Notes: generated by a model from the letters alone, not told the origin. Counted from the stretch's first letter, positions 17,508 through 28,164 are shown. The stretch is DNA of 64,000 bases from GCA-016699975 sp964420045 (GCA_964420045.1 CAYQPQ010000001.1:31479-95478), one strand, 5' to 3'. Numbers and translations: made by a program.

Positions 17508-20500
17508 CTATGCTTCCGAAGAGGCAGGAACGGAAGCAGTTGCCGATCGGCGTTCCAAGAATCCGGTTCCGGCCGGAATCAGTCGACCGATAATCACGTT
17601 CTCCTTGAGTCCGCGAAGCTTATCGGCACGACCGGTCACTGCTGCATTGATCAACACGCGAGCAGTCTCCTGGAACGACGCCGAAGAAAGGAATGATTCC
17701 GTTGAAAGCGCCACTTTGGTGATACCGAGGAGCAATTGTTCGCCGACAGCCGGCTTCCCACCAAGCGCAATCGCCTCCTCATTCGCTTCTTCAAATTGAT
17801 CCTTCTCAACAATATCTCCCGGGAGAATATCCGCATCGCCGGAATCCAAGATGCGAATACGCGAGAGCATTTGCCGAATAATCACTTCGATATGCTTATC
17901 GTTAATGCCCTCGCCTTGCGAGGCGTAAATCTCCTGAATCTCGCGAAGAATATAGCGATGGAGCGACTCTCGTCCCATAACTTCGAAGAGTTTTCTGAGA
18001 TCGAGACTTCCCTCGATCAACGCCTGTCCCTTCGCAATGAGGTCTCCTTTTTCGACGCGAATACCGCTGCCGTTTGGCACGAGGTATTCTTTCATCTCGC
18101 CATCCGCGGTTTCAACCTTTATGGAAATCGTCTTGGAGCTTTCGCTTAAGATAGATATAACTTTTCCGTCTACTTCCGATATAACCGCCTCGCCCTTCGG
18201 TTGACGGGCTTCGAAAATTTCCTGAACTCGCGGAAGTCCTTGGGTAATATCCGATCCGGCAACACCTCCGATGTGGAAGGTTCGCATAGTGAGCTGTGTT
18301 CCCGGCTCACCAATTGCCTGCGCTGCCACAATACCGACCGCCTGCCCTTCCTGCACCAAAGACGCTCGTCCCAAATCGACGCCATAGCATCGCTGACACA
18401 CGCCTCGGCGAGTCCGGCACGTAACAACACTGCGAATATGCACTTTCGGTATATCGCGGCGCTCGATTTCCTGCGCCTGCATTTTGGTAATAAGTTCACC
18501 CTTTTTCACTAAGATCTTACCGGCCTCGGTCTTGATTTGCTCGAGAGAAACGCGACCTTCGACACGAGAAGCGAAAGAAACACCGACACCGTCACTGTCT
18601 TCGCGATACAACGTCGCTCCCTCAGTGTCACCGCAGTCGGCCTCGCGAACAATAACGTCTTGCGACACATCGACAAGTCGCCGAGTCAAATACCCGGCCG
18701 TCGCCGTTCGAAGTGCGATATCCGCCATACCTTTTCTTGCGCCGTGCGTCGAGATAAAGTATTCCAACACATTGAAGCCTTCTTTGAAAGAGCTTTTCAC
18801 GGGGAGTTCAAGCGTCTCTCCGGTTGGTCCCGCCATGAGTCCCTTCATACCCGTCATCTGCACCACGACGGATTCCGTACCGCGCGCCTTCGAGTAAATC
18901 ATCGAGTAGACCGGGCCATCCTTGTCAATCGACTCTCGAACCAATTCGGTAATCGTATTCTTCGTCGCGTTCCAAATTTCAATCACCCGATTCCGACGCT
19001 CTTCATTGGTGAGAAGTCCCATCTGATATTGTTCTTTCACCTCAGCAATCTGTCGCTCCGCCGATTCGATGGTTGCCTTCTTAGCGGGCGGCACAACAAG
19101 ATCGTCCATGCCCCAGCTGATACCGGAGTGAGACACGGCACGGAAACCCAGATCTTTCACACGATCCGCAAAGAGCGCCGCCTGCTCACTCCCCTCGGTT
19201 GCCAGTATCTGCGCCACCAGCCCCTTGAGATCTTTCTTGGTCATCTCTGCATTCACAAATCGGAGCGATTCCGGCAGAATATCGTTCAAGAGAATACGCC
19301 CGATCGACGTATCGATAACCTCATCATTAAAGAGAAGCTTCACACTCGCATTCGCGTCTGCCAAACCTGCATCATAGAGGTATACGCCTTCTTTCATGGA
19401 GCTCAGTATTTTCCCTTCGCCCTTCGCGCCCTTCTTGATATGCGTCAAATAGTAAATTCCGAGCACCATATCGAGCGATGGCGTCACAACCGGCTCGCCG
19501 GACGCCGGCTTTAAGAGATTCTTGGATGACAGCATGAGATTGGCACTCTCCGCACGCGCTTCGTCGGTCAAGGGGACATGCACCGCCATCTGATCACCGT
19601 CGAAGTCAGCATTAAATGCCGAACACACCAACGGATGGAGACGAATCGCCTTCCCTTCGATCAAAACCGGCTGAAAAGCCTGAATGGACAGACGATGGAG
19701 CGTTGGAGCGCGATTCAAGAGCACATAGTGATGCTCGATAATTTCATCCAGAATTTCATACGCTTCTTCCGTTTCCGCATCCACCATACGTCCAGCCGTA
19801 CGCACATTGTGCGCGTACTCCTTCTCGATCATCTTGTGAATGATGAACGGCTTGAAGAGTTCGAGCGCCATCTTTTTCGGCAACCCAGCCTGATGCAATT
19901 TGAGCTGCGGACCCACAACGATAACCGATCGACCGGAGTAGTCGACACGCTTTCCCAAGAGATTCTGTCGAAATCGCCCCTGCTTTCCCTTCAGCGCATC
20001 CGCGAGCGAGCGAAGTGGTCGCCGTTGCCCTGTTGAAGCCGCCGTCGACGCTTGTCCGCGCCGCGCGCTGTTGTCGAAGAGCGCATCGACCGCTTCCTGG
20101 AGCATTCGCTTTTCATTGCGCGTAATCACTTCCGGCGCATTAATCGAGAGAAGTCTCCGGAGACGGTTGTTGCGATTAATAATGCGACGATAGAGATCGT
20201 TCAAATCGGATGTAGCAAACCGTCCGCCGTCGAGCGCAACCATCGGACGAAGATCCGGCGGAATAACCGGGATCATCGTCGGCAGCATCCACTCGAGCTT
20301 AAGTCCGGATTTCTTAAATCCCTGAAAGAGCTTGAGACGTTGGAGCGTTTTCTTCTCATCGTTCATGCCGTTCGCCTCGAGATCTTCGTTCAAACGTTCG
20401 ATGGTCTGATCGATATCGAGATTCTCCAGCACTTTTCGAATCGCCTCGGCGCCGATGCCTGCCGTAAACATTTGCCCGAAACGCGTTGAGAGATTGAAAT

Positions 20501-21128
20501 ACTCGACTTCTGACAGCACGCGGAACGGTTCGATGCTCTTGATATCTTCTTTCGCTGTTCGGTATTGATCTTTCAACGCATCAAGATTCTCTTCGAGACG
20601 CTTCGTCGTTCCGGATTCCTCCTTTGCGTCACCCTGCTTTGACTTGTATTCTCGCTCGAGCTGATTGATTGCCTGTTCCCGAGCTTCTTCATTGACCGAG
20701 GTGACAATATATGAAGAGAAGTACACCACTTTCTCCACTTCCTGCGGAGAAAGACCCAATGCCAAGCCGATCTTCGACGGCACGCCGCGCAGAAACCAAA
20801 TGTGCGAGACCGGTGCCGCCAATTTGATATGTCCCATTCGTTCGCGACGAACCACAGACCGCGTCACTTCGACGCCGCACTTGTCGCAAACGATGCCCTT
20901 ATAGCGAACTCGCTTGTATTTTCCGCAGTAACATTCCCAATCCTTCGACGGACCGAAAATTTTCTCACAGAACAGTCCGTCGAGCTCATAGCGCTGCGTA
21001 CGATAGTTGATCGTTTCGGGTTTCGTCACTTCCCCGCTCGACCACTCAAGCATGTGCTCCGGGGAAGCAAGCGTCAAACGCACGCTCTCAAAGTCACTTA
21101 CTTTGGTAATGCCGGTTTCTTCCATCAT
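17508..21128 (-). CDS. rpoC: DNA-directed RNA polymerase subunit beta'
   Basis: 1206 residues, short relative to E. coli (1407) and lacking its lineage-specific insertion. Seen: N-terminal zinc site (WECYCGKYKRVRYKGIVCDKCG), the catalytic NADFDGDQMAVHVPL loop with the three Mg-binding aspartates, the trigger-loop region (RTFHIGGVAGSDI), and the second zinc site near the C-terminus (CRTRRGVCQRCYGVDLGR). It forms the catalytic cleft with RpoB. The first two codons are both ATG (21128 and 21125). It follows rpoB by 91 bases in one operon and ends at a strong terminator. Confidence 0.98.
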   Translation of the reverse strand: MMEETGITKVSDFESVRLTLASPEHMLEWSSGEVTKPETINYRTQRYELDGLFCEKIFGPSKDWECYCGKYKRVRYKGIVCDKCGVEVTRSVVRRERMGHIKLAAPVSHIWFLRGVPSKIGLALGLSPQEVEKVVYFSSYIVTSVNEEAREQAINQLEREYKSKQGDAKEESGTTKRLEENLDALKDQYRTAKEDIKSIEPFRVLSEVEYFNLSTRFGQMFTAGIGAEAIRKVLENLDIDQTIERLNEDLEANGMNDEKKTLQRLKLFQGFKKSGLKLEWMLPTMIPVIPPDLRPMVALDGGRFATSDLNDLYRRIINRNNRLRRLLSINAPEVITRNEKRMLQEAVDALFDNSARRGQASTAASTGQRRPLRSLADALKGKQGRFRQNLLGKRVDYSGRSVIVVGPQLKLHQAGLPKKMALELFKPFIIHKMIEKEYAHNVRTAGRMVDAETEEAYEILDEIIEHHYVLLNRAPTLHRLSIQAFQPVLIEGKAIRLHPLVCSAFNADFDGDQMAVHVPLTDEARAESANLMLSSKNLLKPASGEPVVTPSLDMVLGIYYLTHIKKGAKGEGKILSSMKEGVYLYDAGLADANASVKLLFNDEVIDTSIGRILLNDILPESLRFVNAEMTKKDLKGLVAQILATEGSEQAALFADRVKDLGFRAVSHSGISWGMDDLVVPPAKKATIESAERQIAEVKEQYQMGLLTNEERRNRVIEIWNATKNTITELVRESIDKDGPVYSMIYSKARGTESVVVQMTGMKGLMAGPTGETLELPVKSSFKEGFNVLEYFISTHGARKGMADIALRTATAGYLTRRLVDVSQDVIVREADCGDTEGATLYREDSDGVGVSFASRVEGRVSLEQIKTEAGKILVKKGELITKMQAQEIERRDIPKVHIRSVVTCRTRRGVCQRCYGVDLGRASLVQEGQAVGIVAAQAIGEPGTQLTMRTFHIGGVAGSDITQGLPRVQEIFEARQPKGEAVISEVDGKVISILSESSKTISIKVETADGEMKEYLVPNGSGIRVEKGDLIAKGQALIEGSLDLRKLFEVMGRESLHRYILREIQEIYASQGEGINDKHIEVIIRQMLSRIRILDSGDADILPGDIVEKDQFEEANEEAIALGGKPAVGEQLLLGITKVALSTESFLSSASFQETARVLINAAVTGRADKLRGLKENVIIGRLIPAGTGFLERRSATASVPASSEA

Positions 21129-21219
21129 AGTGTTGGGAAAATTAGAGTTGAAGAATACGAATGTGCGTATTTTTTTGTAAATATCGACTCAATAATTCAA
21201 GGCTCATACCTTCCTGCAC

Positions 21220-24200
21220 TTATGAATGGTCATCTTCTTCGGACGCTATCGGTGTTGCACCAACCAAGTCGACATTGAGACACAATCCTTTCAGTTCGTT
21301 CACCAACACATGGAATGATGCTGGAATATTCGGGCTCTTGATTGGCTCACCCTTGATGATCGATTCGTATGCCTTCGACCGACCAAGCACATCGTCGGAC
21401 TTGATGGTGAGCATTTCTTGCAATGTATGCGCCGCACCATACCCTTCGAGCGCCCACACTTCCATTTCTCCGAATCGCTGTCCGCCGAATTGTGCCTTGC
21501 CGCCCAAAGGCTGCTGAGTAATAAGTGAGTACGGTCCGATGGATCGCATGTGAAGCTTGTCGTCAATCAGGTGATTAAGTTTCATCACATACATCACACC
21601 AACCGTCGATTCATTGTCAAAATATTCTCCCGACTTGCCATCACGGAGTCGGACCTTGCCGTTTTCCGGAAGTCCCGCTTTGCGAAGTTCGGCTTTAATA
21701 TCCGCCTCTGTCGCACCATCGAGCGCCGGAGTTGCCACCGTGTGACCCAGCTTCTTCGCCGCCCATCCGAGATGCGTTTCGAGGATCTGCCCGATATTCA
21801 TACGACTCGCCACACCAAGCGGATTCAGGATCATATCAACCGGTGTTCCATCTTCGAGATAGGGCATGTCTTCGATCGGCGCAATACGGGAAACCACACC
21901 CTTGTTGCCGTGGCGACCGGCAAACTTGTCCCCAACCGAAACTTTTCGAAGCTGTGCTACCGATACCTGCACCTGCTGGAATACTCCCATGGAAAGTTTA
22001 TCGCCTTGCTCTCGTGAGAAGATCTTCACGTCTACCACCTTGCCGCGCTCGCCATGCGGAAGATAGAGCGATGAGTCTTTCACATCACGTGATTTTTCAC
22101 CAAAGATGACGCGAAGCAGCCGCTCTTCCGCGGTCAGATCGCCTTCACCCTTCGGAGAAATTTTCCCCACCAGAATATCGCCCGAGGAAACCTCGGCACC
22201 GATACGAATAATGCCTTGTTCATCCAAATTCTTGAGACGATCTTCGCCGATATTCGGAATATCGCGTGTCACCACTTCGGGACCAAGCTTGGTATCGCGC
22301 ACGTCGAGAGAGAAGTCTTCGATATGGATAGAGCTGTAACGATCCTCATGAAGCAATCGCTCCGACATGATAATCGCGTCTTCGAAGTTGTATCCCTGCC
22401 ACGGAACAAACGCTACAACGACATTTTGCCCGAGCGCCAATTCGCCGCGATCCGTGGAAGCGCCGTCCGCAATAAGGTCGCCTTTCTTGAGCATTTGCCC
22501 CTTCGCGACACGCGGCACTTGGTTCATGCTCGTAAAGTTGTTCGACTTGGCAAAGCTCTTGAGCACATAGGTACGGTCAAAGTGCGCTTTCTTCGAGCCA
22601 ATGGGCGCCTCTTCGCGCACCACCACATGGCTCGCGTCCACTTCGATCACCTCGCCATCCTGCCGAGCGAGAATAACCTGTCCGGAATCCGCCGCCGCCT
22701 TGTCTTCGATGCCCGTCCCCACGAGCGGCGCATCCGGTACAACGCACGACACCGCCTGACGCTGCATGTTCGAACCCATGAGCGCGCGGTTCGCATCGTC
22801 ATGTTCCAAAAACGGGATGAGTGAAGTCGCCACGGAAATACACTGCTTCACGGAAACATCCACGTAGTCGATGCGCTCCGCCTCAATCATTTCCGGATGA
22901 CCATTCACGCGTGCTTCAACAAGCGGCTCCAAGATATTGTTTTTTTCATCGGTTTCGATACCGGCATGCGCTATAATTTTACGATCCTCAACAATGGCAT
23001 TGAGGTAGTCGATAGTGAGTGTGATAAACGGTTTCACTCGAACCGTGCCCGACTTTCGCTCCTTGGCAATTTTCCCGGCAAGCGATTCATCAATGAGCGT
23101 GCACGCCTCGGCCCCGGCGATGGATTCATTGAGAATCCTCCCGATTAATTCTTTCGAATCTTCCACGGCAACATCTTTCTGGATACGAAGATATGGTGTC
23201 TCAAGAAATCCGTATTCATTGACACGCGCATAGGTTGCCATATGCCCCACAAGTCCGATATTCGGACCTTCCGGCGTTTCCACGGGGCAAATGCGTCCGT
23301 AGTGCGATGAGTGAACATCGCGCACTTCAAAACTCGCCCGCTCACGCGTAAGTCCGCCCGGCCCCATCGCCGAAAGGCGCCGCTTATGCTCCAACTCCGC
23401 CAGAGGATTCACCTGATCCATAAACTGTGAAAGCTGCGAACTGGAGAAAAATTCCTTCACCGCAGCCGCTACCGGGCGCGGATTGATGAGCTGTCCCGGG
23501 ATAACCGTCTCGACATCGCAGGTACTCATGCGATCTTTGATATTTCGCACCATGCGGTAGAGCCCCACACGCAGTTTGTTCTGAATAAGCTCACCCACAG
23601 CACGAACGCGACGATTGCCAAGATGGTCAATATCGTCCGGACGCGCTTCGGGATCATTGTTGAGTCGGATAATCTCACGGATAATCAGCACGAGATCATC
23701 CACATTGAGTACGCGATTCGCTTCGAGATCCTCGCGATTCGTTTCGAGACGCTGATTGAGACGGTATCGCCCGACGCTTCCGAAGTCGTAGCGCTCGTAG
23801 TTAAAAAACATCGAATCAATCATTTGCTTCGCGTTTTCCTCGGTCGCCAAGTCGCCCGGACGAAGCCGCTTATAAACTTCCTTGTATCCCTCACCCTGCG
23901 TTCGCGTGGGATCTTTGGAGAGCGTTTCCTCGATATACCGCACTTCTCCAGTATCCGTTTCGGCAAACAGTTCCCGAAGCGTCGCGTCATTTCCGCATCC
24001 GAACGCTTTGAGGAGCGCCGTTACCGGCACTTTTCGCTTCCGATCTATTTTCGCCGAAATAACACCGTCGAGGTCGGTCTCAAGTTCGAGCCATGCACCG
24101 CGATTCGGAATGATTTTCGCGCCAAACAATTTCTTGCCCTTCTGATAATTCATCGTAAAGAACGCGCCCGGAGAGCGAATCAACTGACTCACCACAACGC

Positions 24201-24639
24201 GCTCAACTCCATTTATAATAAATGTCCCTCGATCAGTCATGATCGGAAATTCGCCAAGATAAATTTCCTGGTCTTTCACTTCACCGGTTTTCTTGAAGGT
24301 CAGCGTCGCTTTGGCGCGAAGCGGCGCTTCATAGGAGATATTTTTCGCCTTCGCGGTCACTTCGTCATATTTCGGTTCATCGAGATAATAGTCGCCAAGA
24401 CGAAGTTCGAGATCTTTGTTGGTAAAATCGCGAATAGGATTCACTTCTTCGAGCAATTCTTTGAAGCCTTTTTCCCAAAACCAGGTATACGAGCTCGTCA
24501 AAACATCGATAAGATTCGGGAGCGACACCATGATGCGCCGCTTAAAGAACTTTCGCGTCGACAGGGACGATCCCGAACGAAACGAGTCACGAATCTTCAG
24601 TACTTTCTCCTCTTTTCTCGCGGCTTCTTTTTTGGGCAT
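21220..24639 (-). CDS. rpoB: DNA-directed RNA polymerase subunit beta
   Basis: 1139 residues, the second large subunit of the catalytic core. The rifampicin-pocket region FFSSSQLSQFMDQVNPLAEL, EHKRRLSAMGPGGLTRERA is present, with the Asp, His and Ser positions linked to sensitivity retained; the position equal to E. coli Leu533 is Met. Also seen: CPVETPEGPNIGLVGHMATYARVNEYG, GQNVVVAFVPWQGYNFEDAI, GDKFAGRHGNKGVVS, and C-terminal GGKAQFGGQRFGEMEVWALEGYGAA. The start is preceded by an AAAGGATG stretch 14 bases upstream, flanked by AGAAAG/CTTTCT arms that could fold. No rplJL genes precede it; instead tgt is upstream. Confidence 0.98.
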   Translation of the reverse strand: MPKKEAARKEEKVLKIRDSFRSGSSLSTRKFFKRRIMVSLPNLIDVLTSSYTWFWEKGFKELLEEVNPIRDFTNKDLELRLGDYYLDEPKYDEVTAKAKNISYEAPLRAKATLTFKKTGEVKDQEIYLGEFPIMTDRGTFIINGVERVVVSQLIRSPGAFFTMNYQKGKKLFGAKIIPNRGAWLELETDLDGVISAKIDRKRKVPVTALLKAFGCGNDATLRELFAETDTGEVRYIEETLSKDPTRTQGEGYKEVYKRLRPGDLATEENAKQMIDSMFFNYERYDFGSVGRYRLNQRLETNREDLEANRVLNVDDLVLIIREIIRLNNDPEARPDDIDHLGNRRVRAVGELIQNKLRVGLYRMVRNIKDRMSTCDVETVIPGQLINPRPVAAAVKEFFSSSQLSQFMDQVNPLAELEHKRRLSAMGPGGLTRERASFEVRDVHSSHYGRICPVETPEGPNIGLVGHMATYARVNEYGFLETPYLRIQKDVAVEDSKELIGRILNESIAGAEACTLIDESLAGKIAKERKSGTVRVKPFITLTIDYLNAIVEDRKIIAHAGIETDEKNNILEPLVEARVNGHPEMIEAERIDYVDVSVKQCISVATSLIPFLEHDDANRALMGSNMQRQAVSCVVPDAPLVGTGIEDKAAADSGQVILARQDGEVIEVDASHVVVREEAPIGSKKAHFDRTYVLKSFAKSNNFTSMNQVPRVAKGQMLKKGDLIADGASTDRGELALGQNVVVAFVPWQGYNFEDAIIMSERLLHEDRYSSIHIEDFSLDVRDTKLGPEVVTRDIPNIGEDRLKNLDEQGIIRIGAEVSSGDILVGKISPKGEGDLTAEERLLRVIFGEKSRDVKDSSLYLPHGERGKVVDVKIFSREQGDKLSMGVFQQVQVSVAQLRKVSVGDKFAGRHGNKGVVSRIAPIEDMPYLEDGTPVDMILNPLGVASRMNIGQILETHLGWAAKKLGHTVATPALDGATEADIKAELRKAGLPENGKVRLRDGKSGEYFDNESTVGVMYVMKLNHLIDDKLHMRSIGPYSLITQQPLGGKAQFGGQRFGEMEVWALEGYGAAHTLQEMLTIKSDDVLGRSKAYESIIKGEPIKSPNIPASFHVLVNELKGLCLNVDLVGATPIASEEDDHS

Positions 24640-24938
24640 AGAAAGACGCTCATCCTTTCTCTCGCCCCTCGGAAGAACAAAAAACTCTCCCGAAAGACGG
24701 CAGTGGATGAGAAATTAGACTCGCTTACAATGAATTGTTATATCTCCGAGACAGAAGCGTTGACATTCGCTTGAAAAAGACCCTCCGCACACTTCCTCTT
24801 CTATCATATCGTTCCTCTTCTTCCTTGGCAATCTTCCTCCCTTTTGATTCGAATTCGAACCAATTCCTTGCGAATCTTTCGGGGCTTCTGTCCACAATCA
24901 TGATTCCCTCAGAGTCCGCCTTTTCTGACTTTCTCAGG

Positions 24939-24967
24939 AGTATAGAACGCTCACTCCGATTTGTCAA
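24939..24967 (-). promoter_or_regulatory. Strong promoter of rpoBC, with a long leader
   Basis: On the minus strand TTGACA (24962-24967), a 17-base spacer and TATACT (24939-24944): consensus -35 and near-consensus -10. The -35 box overlaps the tgt stop codon. Transcription from about 24932 leaves a 5' leader of roughly 290 bases before rpoB at 24639. That 324-base gap holds no gene; I see only a TTCGAATTCGAA palindrome (about 24847-24858) and an AGAAAG...CTTTCT stem that brackets the ribosome-binding region. A long leader is compatible with post-transcriptional control of polymerase synthesis. Confidence 0.75.
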
Positions 24968-26151
24968 ATTGAGGAGCGTCCGGTTAGAGCACTGGCAGCA
25001 TCCATTCCGATTCGTGACGCACTCCGTCCGCGCAATTCATCCATAAGTGTTGCGTAAAAACGAAGATTATGGAGCGACAGCAAACGCGATCCGAGCACTT
25101 CGCCGGTTGCAAAAAGATGCCGAATATACGCTCGAGAAAACCCACTGGCACATGCCGCACAGTCGCACATTTCATCAATCACTCCCTTATCACCCCGAAA
25201 CCGTTCACTCGTCAGATTGACAACTTCATAGAAAGATTCGTCGAAAACGCTCCGCTCGGCACAGCGAAGAAATGCTCGGCCATGGCGCCCTTCTCGCGTG
25301 GGGATAACGCAATCGAAGATATCCCAACCGAGCGAGTGACAACGCACAATATCTTGCGGCGTTCCAACACCGAGCGCGAACCGGATTGTATCCTCCGGAA
25401 TACATGCCGCCGTCTCATGAAGCACCTCTTCGAGAAAATTCCCCACCATATCGAGATGCCGCGCCCCAAAACCGTATCCGTCGAAACCGATTGCCGCGAG
25501 CGCCTCGGCGCAATGCCGCCGCAACGCCATATCCATACCGCCCTGAACAACCGAGAAAAGAAGTGGCCGTTGTTTCTTGTTGCCACCCACTTTCTGCTCT
25601 GCCAATCGCTCTTCATACCGAATCTTGCACCGACGCGCCCAGCGAAGTGTCCGCTCCACAGCAAGCATCGCCTCTGTCGTCGGAGCGTCATTTGGCCGAG
25701 GATCATCCAAGCACACCATCATGTCAACACCGAGATCAAACTGAATATCGATAGCGCGTTCGGGAGTAAGGAGATACTTCGACCCGTCGATCGGAGAACG
25801 AAAAAGCGCGCCCTCCTCGGATACCAAGCCGCACTCCGGGTGCTTATGTATCAGAGAATAGACCTGATACCCTCCGGAATCAGAAAGTATGGGCGCGTCC
25901 CAGCACATAAAAGCATGTACACCCCCCATGCGGGCAATATGCTCCGCCCCCGGGCGGAGCAAGAGGTGATAGGTATTGACGACGAGCGCTTCGATACCGG
26001 AAGAGGCAAGAGCGCCCGGTTCAATACCGCGCACCGCCGCCCGAGTAGCATCCGGCATAAAAAACGGCGTTTCCAGAACGCCGTGTGCCGTGCGGATCCG
26101 ACCCCTCCTCCCAGATCGATCCGCTTGCAAAACTTCGAAATACGAATCCAT
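24964..26151 (-). CDS. tgt: Queuine tRNA-ribosyltransferase
   Basis: 395 residues. Tgt swaps guanine for a 7-deazaguanine at position 34 of tRNAs with GUN anticodons. Seen: RTAHGVLETPFFMPDATRAAVRG, NTYHLLLRPG, the catalytic-base region ILSDSGGYQVYSL, VVQGGMD, the nucleophile region DIFDCVIPTREGRHG, and the zinc site (CDCAACASGFSRAYIRHLF, three Cys and a His). Gly-Gly-Tyr-Gln replaces the more usual Gly-Gly-Phe-Gln. No queuosine biosynthesis genes are nearby, so the substrate is probably salvaged or made elsewhere. It is the gene just upstream of rpoB, with its own promoter ending 6 bases before the ATG. Confidence 0.95.
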   Translation of the reverse strand: MDSYFEVLQADRSGRRGRIRTAHGVLETPFFMPDATRAAVRGIEPGALASSGIEALVVNTYHLLLRPGAEHIARMGGVHAFMCWDAPILSDSGGYQVYSLIHKHPECGLVSEEGALFRSPIDGSKYLLTPERAIDIQFDLGVDMMVCLDDPRPNDAPTTEAMLAVERTLRWARRCKIRYEERLAEQKVGGNKKQRPLLFSVVQGGMDMALRRHCAEALAAIGFDGYGFGARHLDMVGNFLEEVLHETAACIPEDTIRFALGVGTPQDIVRCHSLGWDIFDCVIPTREGRHGRAFLRCAERSVFDESFYEVVNLTSERFRGDKGVIDEMCDCAACASGFSRAYIRHLFATGEVLGSRLLSLHNLRFYATLMDELRGRSASRIGMDAASALTGRSSI

Positions 26152-26157
26152 AGTCCT

Positions 26158-26187
26158 ACCCTACCTCCAAACGAAATATTCGGTCAA
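26158..26187 (-). promoter_or_regulatory. Promoter of tgt, predicted leaderless
   Basis: On the minus strand TTGACC (26182-26187), an 18-base spacer and TAGGGT (26158-26163), then 6 bases to the ATG at 26151. Transcription would start at the A of the start codon. Confidence 0.45.
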
Positions 26188-26204
26188 GAATGCTTCATCG
26201 CCTC

Positions 26205-28115
26205 TTATTCTCCACTTGCTACCTTGGAGCCGCTCGGCGGGAGAGAGTCATCTTCCCGAAGGCTCGTCGTTTTTTCCGACGTTCTGGATTGAATCATCTC
26301 ATTCGTAAAAACATCCGTCGCTTTCGCCAGCGATGGTTGCAGCAATGCAGGGGACGTATTCAATTGGTTCAGCTCCGGGCGGATTGATACCTGAAACGCC
26401 ACCGTTCGCTTCGGAGCGAGTATACCCTCGCCAACTCCGAGACTCCCCACACTCCACACAATTTTGTTGGTGCGCTCATTGTAGGAAATCTTCTCGGTAT
26501 CCGGAAATGTTTTCCCGGTCCACATGACACCAGTCGGCAAATCCGCCGATACCTCCGCTCCCGTCACGTCATTCGTCGTATTCGACAAGAGCCAGTGCAG
26601 AGTATACGTAGTATTCTGACCAACCGTCGGAGGAATCGGCCCCGCATTTGGCAATACATTGTCTTTGTAATATCCGACCGTCTCCAAAAGAAGGCGGGAA
26701 TTTACCTTGGTCCACATGGTATCGGTTGCCACAATTTTGTTTGCGCCCGCCGGATTCGGAACATCGGGACTTTCGATTTTTGCCGTCGTTTTGATCTGAA
26801 AATCTTTTGTAAGCACGCTCTTCGGAACGAAATCATCCCGAACCGGCACATTGAACTCAATCTCACCTGAAGCATTCGGTACGAGATTTCCCAGTTGCGA
26901 CACATCCGACGCCTTCCATGTAATCACCTTGCGGAGACTGTCATAGGCGCCTTTCTCCGGACGAAGTCGAGAGAAATCCAACGCATCTCCCTCCAGCTCC
27001 ACGGTGATAATAGCTTCTCGAAGCGCTATCTCACTGTCATTGCGATACGCTATGGTATAACGCAAAATATCGCCAGGATTCACGGCTCCCGGCTTTGCGC
27101 CGTTTAGCGATTGCCGAATGCTAAAGGGCGCCGCCACGATTCTCGTTATTCGCTCGGCATCACTGTACGAAAGGAACGTGTTGTCTCCCTGGAATGTGCC
27201 AAATTCAACCTTCACCGTTTTGGTTTCATTGGGTACGCCGCTCATGTTTCCCGTGAGGCGAATTTTGCCACGTTCGCCCGGAGCAATGCTCCCGAGATAC
27301 CACACCACCTCGCCTTCCGACGGTTTCGGATCGGCATCTCTCAGAGAGAAACCCGCCGGAAATGTCGCCTTCATGCGCACATTCGATAACGACGAATCGC
27401 TCGTATTTTCATAATTCACCAAATAATTCACTTCTCCCGAAGGCGGCACCGAAAGCGGCGCTTCCAACTCGACAGCAAGAGATGCACTCCGTAAATTGAC
27501 GCTCTTCTGTCCCGCCGCAGAGAATCGGCTCTGGACATTGTTCGGACGATACCGAAGCTCGGCGCGAATAAATGCTATCGAATCTTTGGAACCATAAAAC
27601 TTCCCCGAAAAATCAAGGGTTTTCTTTTCAAAGGCAGAGATATCGCCGATCGCAACACTGCTTGACGAGGCATCATTTCGGAATGTGTTCGCGTTTCCCT
27701 CTGGCACAAAATTCGGCGGATACGAAACGACAAGCTCGGCATCGGCAAGTCCCGACCGGTTGGCATTCTCGTAGGAAATGACGAAATCGGTCAGATCCGA
27801 ACTATTCACATTGCTTGGTCCTGTGACAGAAACCGAGACGCGGTCCTGCGAAAAGAGCGTTTGACGAATGCGCACGAACGTCCCAACAAGAAGCGCTATA
27901 AACGCAATCCCGCCTATTGCCAGCATTCCCACACGAATCATCTGCGCTCGGTCCGCAAAAAACCGGCTGCGAATCGTGCGCCACCCGCTTGTCGCTTCCA
28001 ACGAAATATTCGCATCATCCGCCGCATGCCCCGGATCAAACGCATCCGCCCGGGAAGATTCGCGAATTTCGCCATCATGTTTATGAAGCTGCTCCTCAAG
28101 ATCTTGTATACCCAT
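26205..28115 (-). CDS. Membrane-anchored protein with repeated DUF11-like extracellular domains
   Basis: 636 residues. A charged N-terminal cytoplasmic part (MGIQDLEEQLHKHDGEIRES and on) is followed by one membrane helix (about 90-112; VGMLAIGGIAFIALLVGTFV), then about 500 residues of beta-sandwich repeats with motifs such as NYENTSDSSLSNVRMKATFP, AYRNDSEIALREAIITVELE and WLLSNTTNDVTGAEVSADLP. These are DUF11/CARDB-like surface repeats. The protein probably sits in the cell surface as a stalk. The start at 28115 is chosen over upstream in-frame ATGs because of the charged start and the promoter at 28165. It is followed by tgt after 53 bases. Confidence 0.75.
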   Translation of the reverse strand: MGIQDLEEQLHKHDGEIRESSRADAFDPGHAADDANISLEATSGWRTIRSRFFADRAQMIRVGMLAIGGIAFIALLVGTFVRIRQTLFSQDRVSVSVTGPSNVNSSDLTDFVISYENANRSGLADAELVVSYPPNFVPEGNANTFRNDASSSSVAIGDISAFEKKTLDFSGKFYGSKDSIAFIRAELRYRPNNVQSRFSAAGQKSVNLRSASLAVELEAPLSVPPSGEVNYLVNYENTSDSSLSNVRMKATFPAGFSLRDADPKPSEGEVVWYLGSIAPGERGKIRLTGNMSGVPNETKTVKVEFGTFQGDNTFLSYSDAERITRIVAAPFSIRQSLNGAKPGAVNPGDILRYTIAYRNDSEIALREAIITVELEGDALDFSRLRPEKGAYDSLRKVITWKASDVSQLGNLVPNASGEIEFNVPVRDDFVPKSVLTKDFQIKTTAKIESPDVPNPAGANKIVATDTMWTKVNSRLLLETVGYYKDNVLPNAGPIPPTVGQNTTYTLHWLLSNTTNDVTGAEVSADLPTGVMWTGKTFPDTEKISYNERTNKIVWSVGSLGVGEGILAPKRTVAFQVSIRPELNQLNTSPALLQPSLAKATDVFTNEMIQSRTSEKTTSLREDDSLPPSGSKVASGE

Positions 28116-28164
28116 AGACCAATATGATCGCATCACACAGAAAACAGTCCGCACATGTAAGCAC

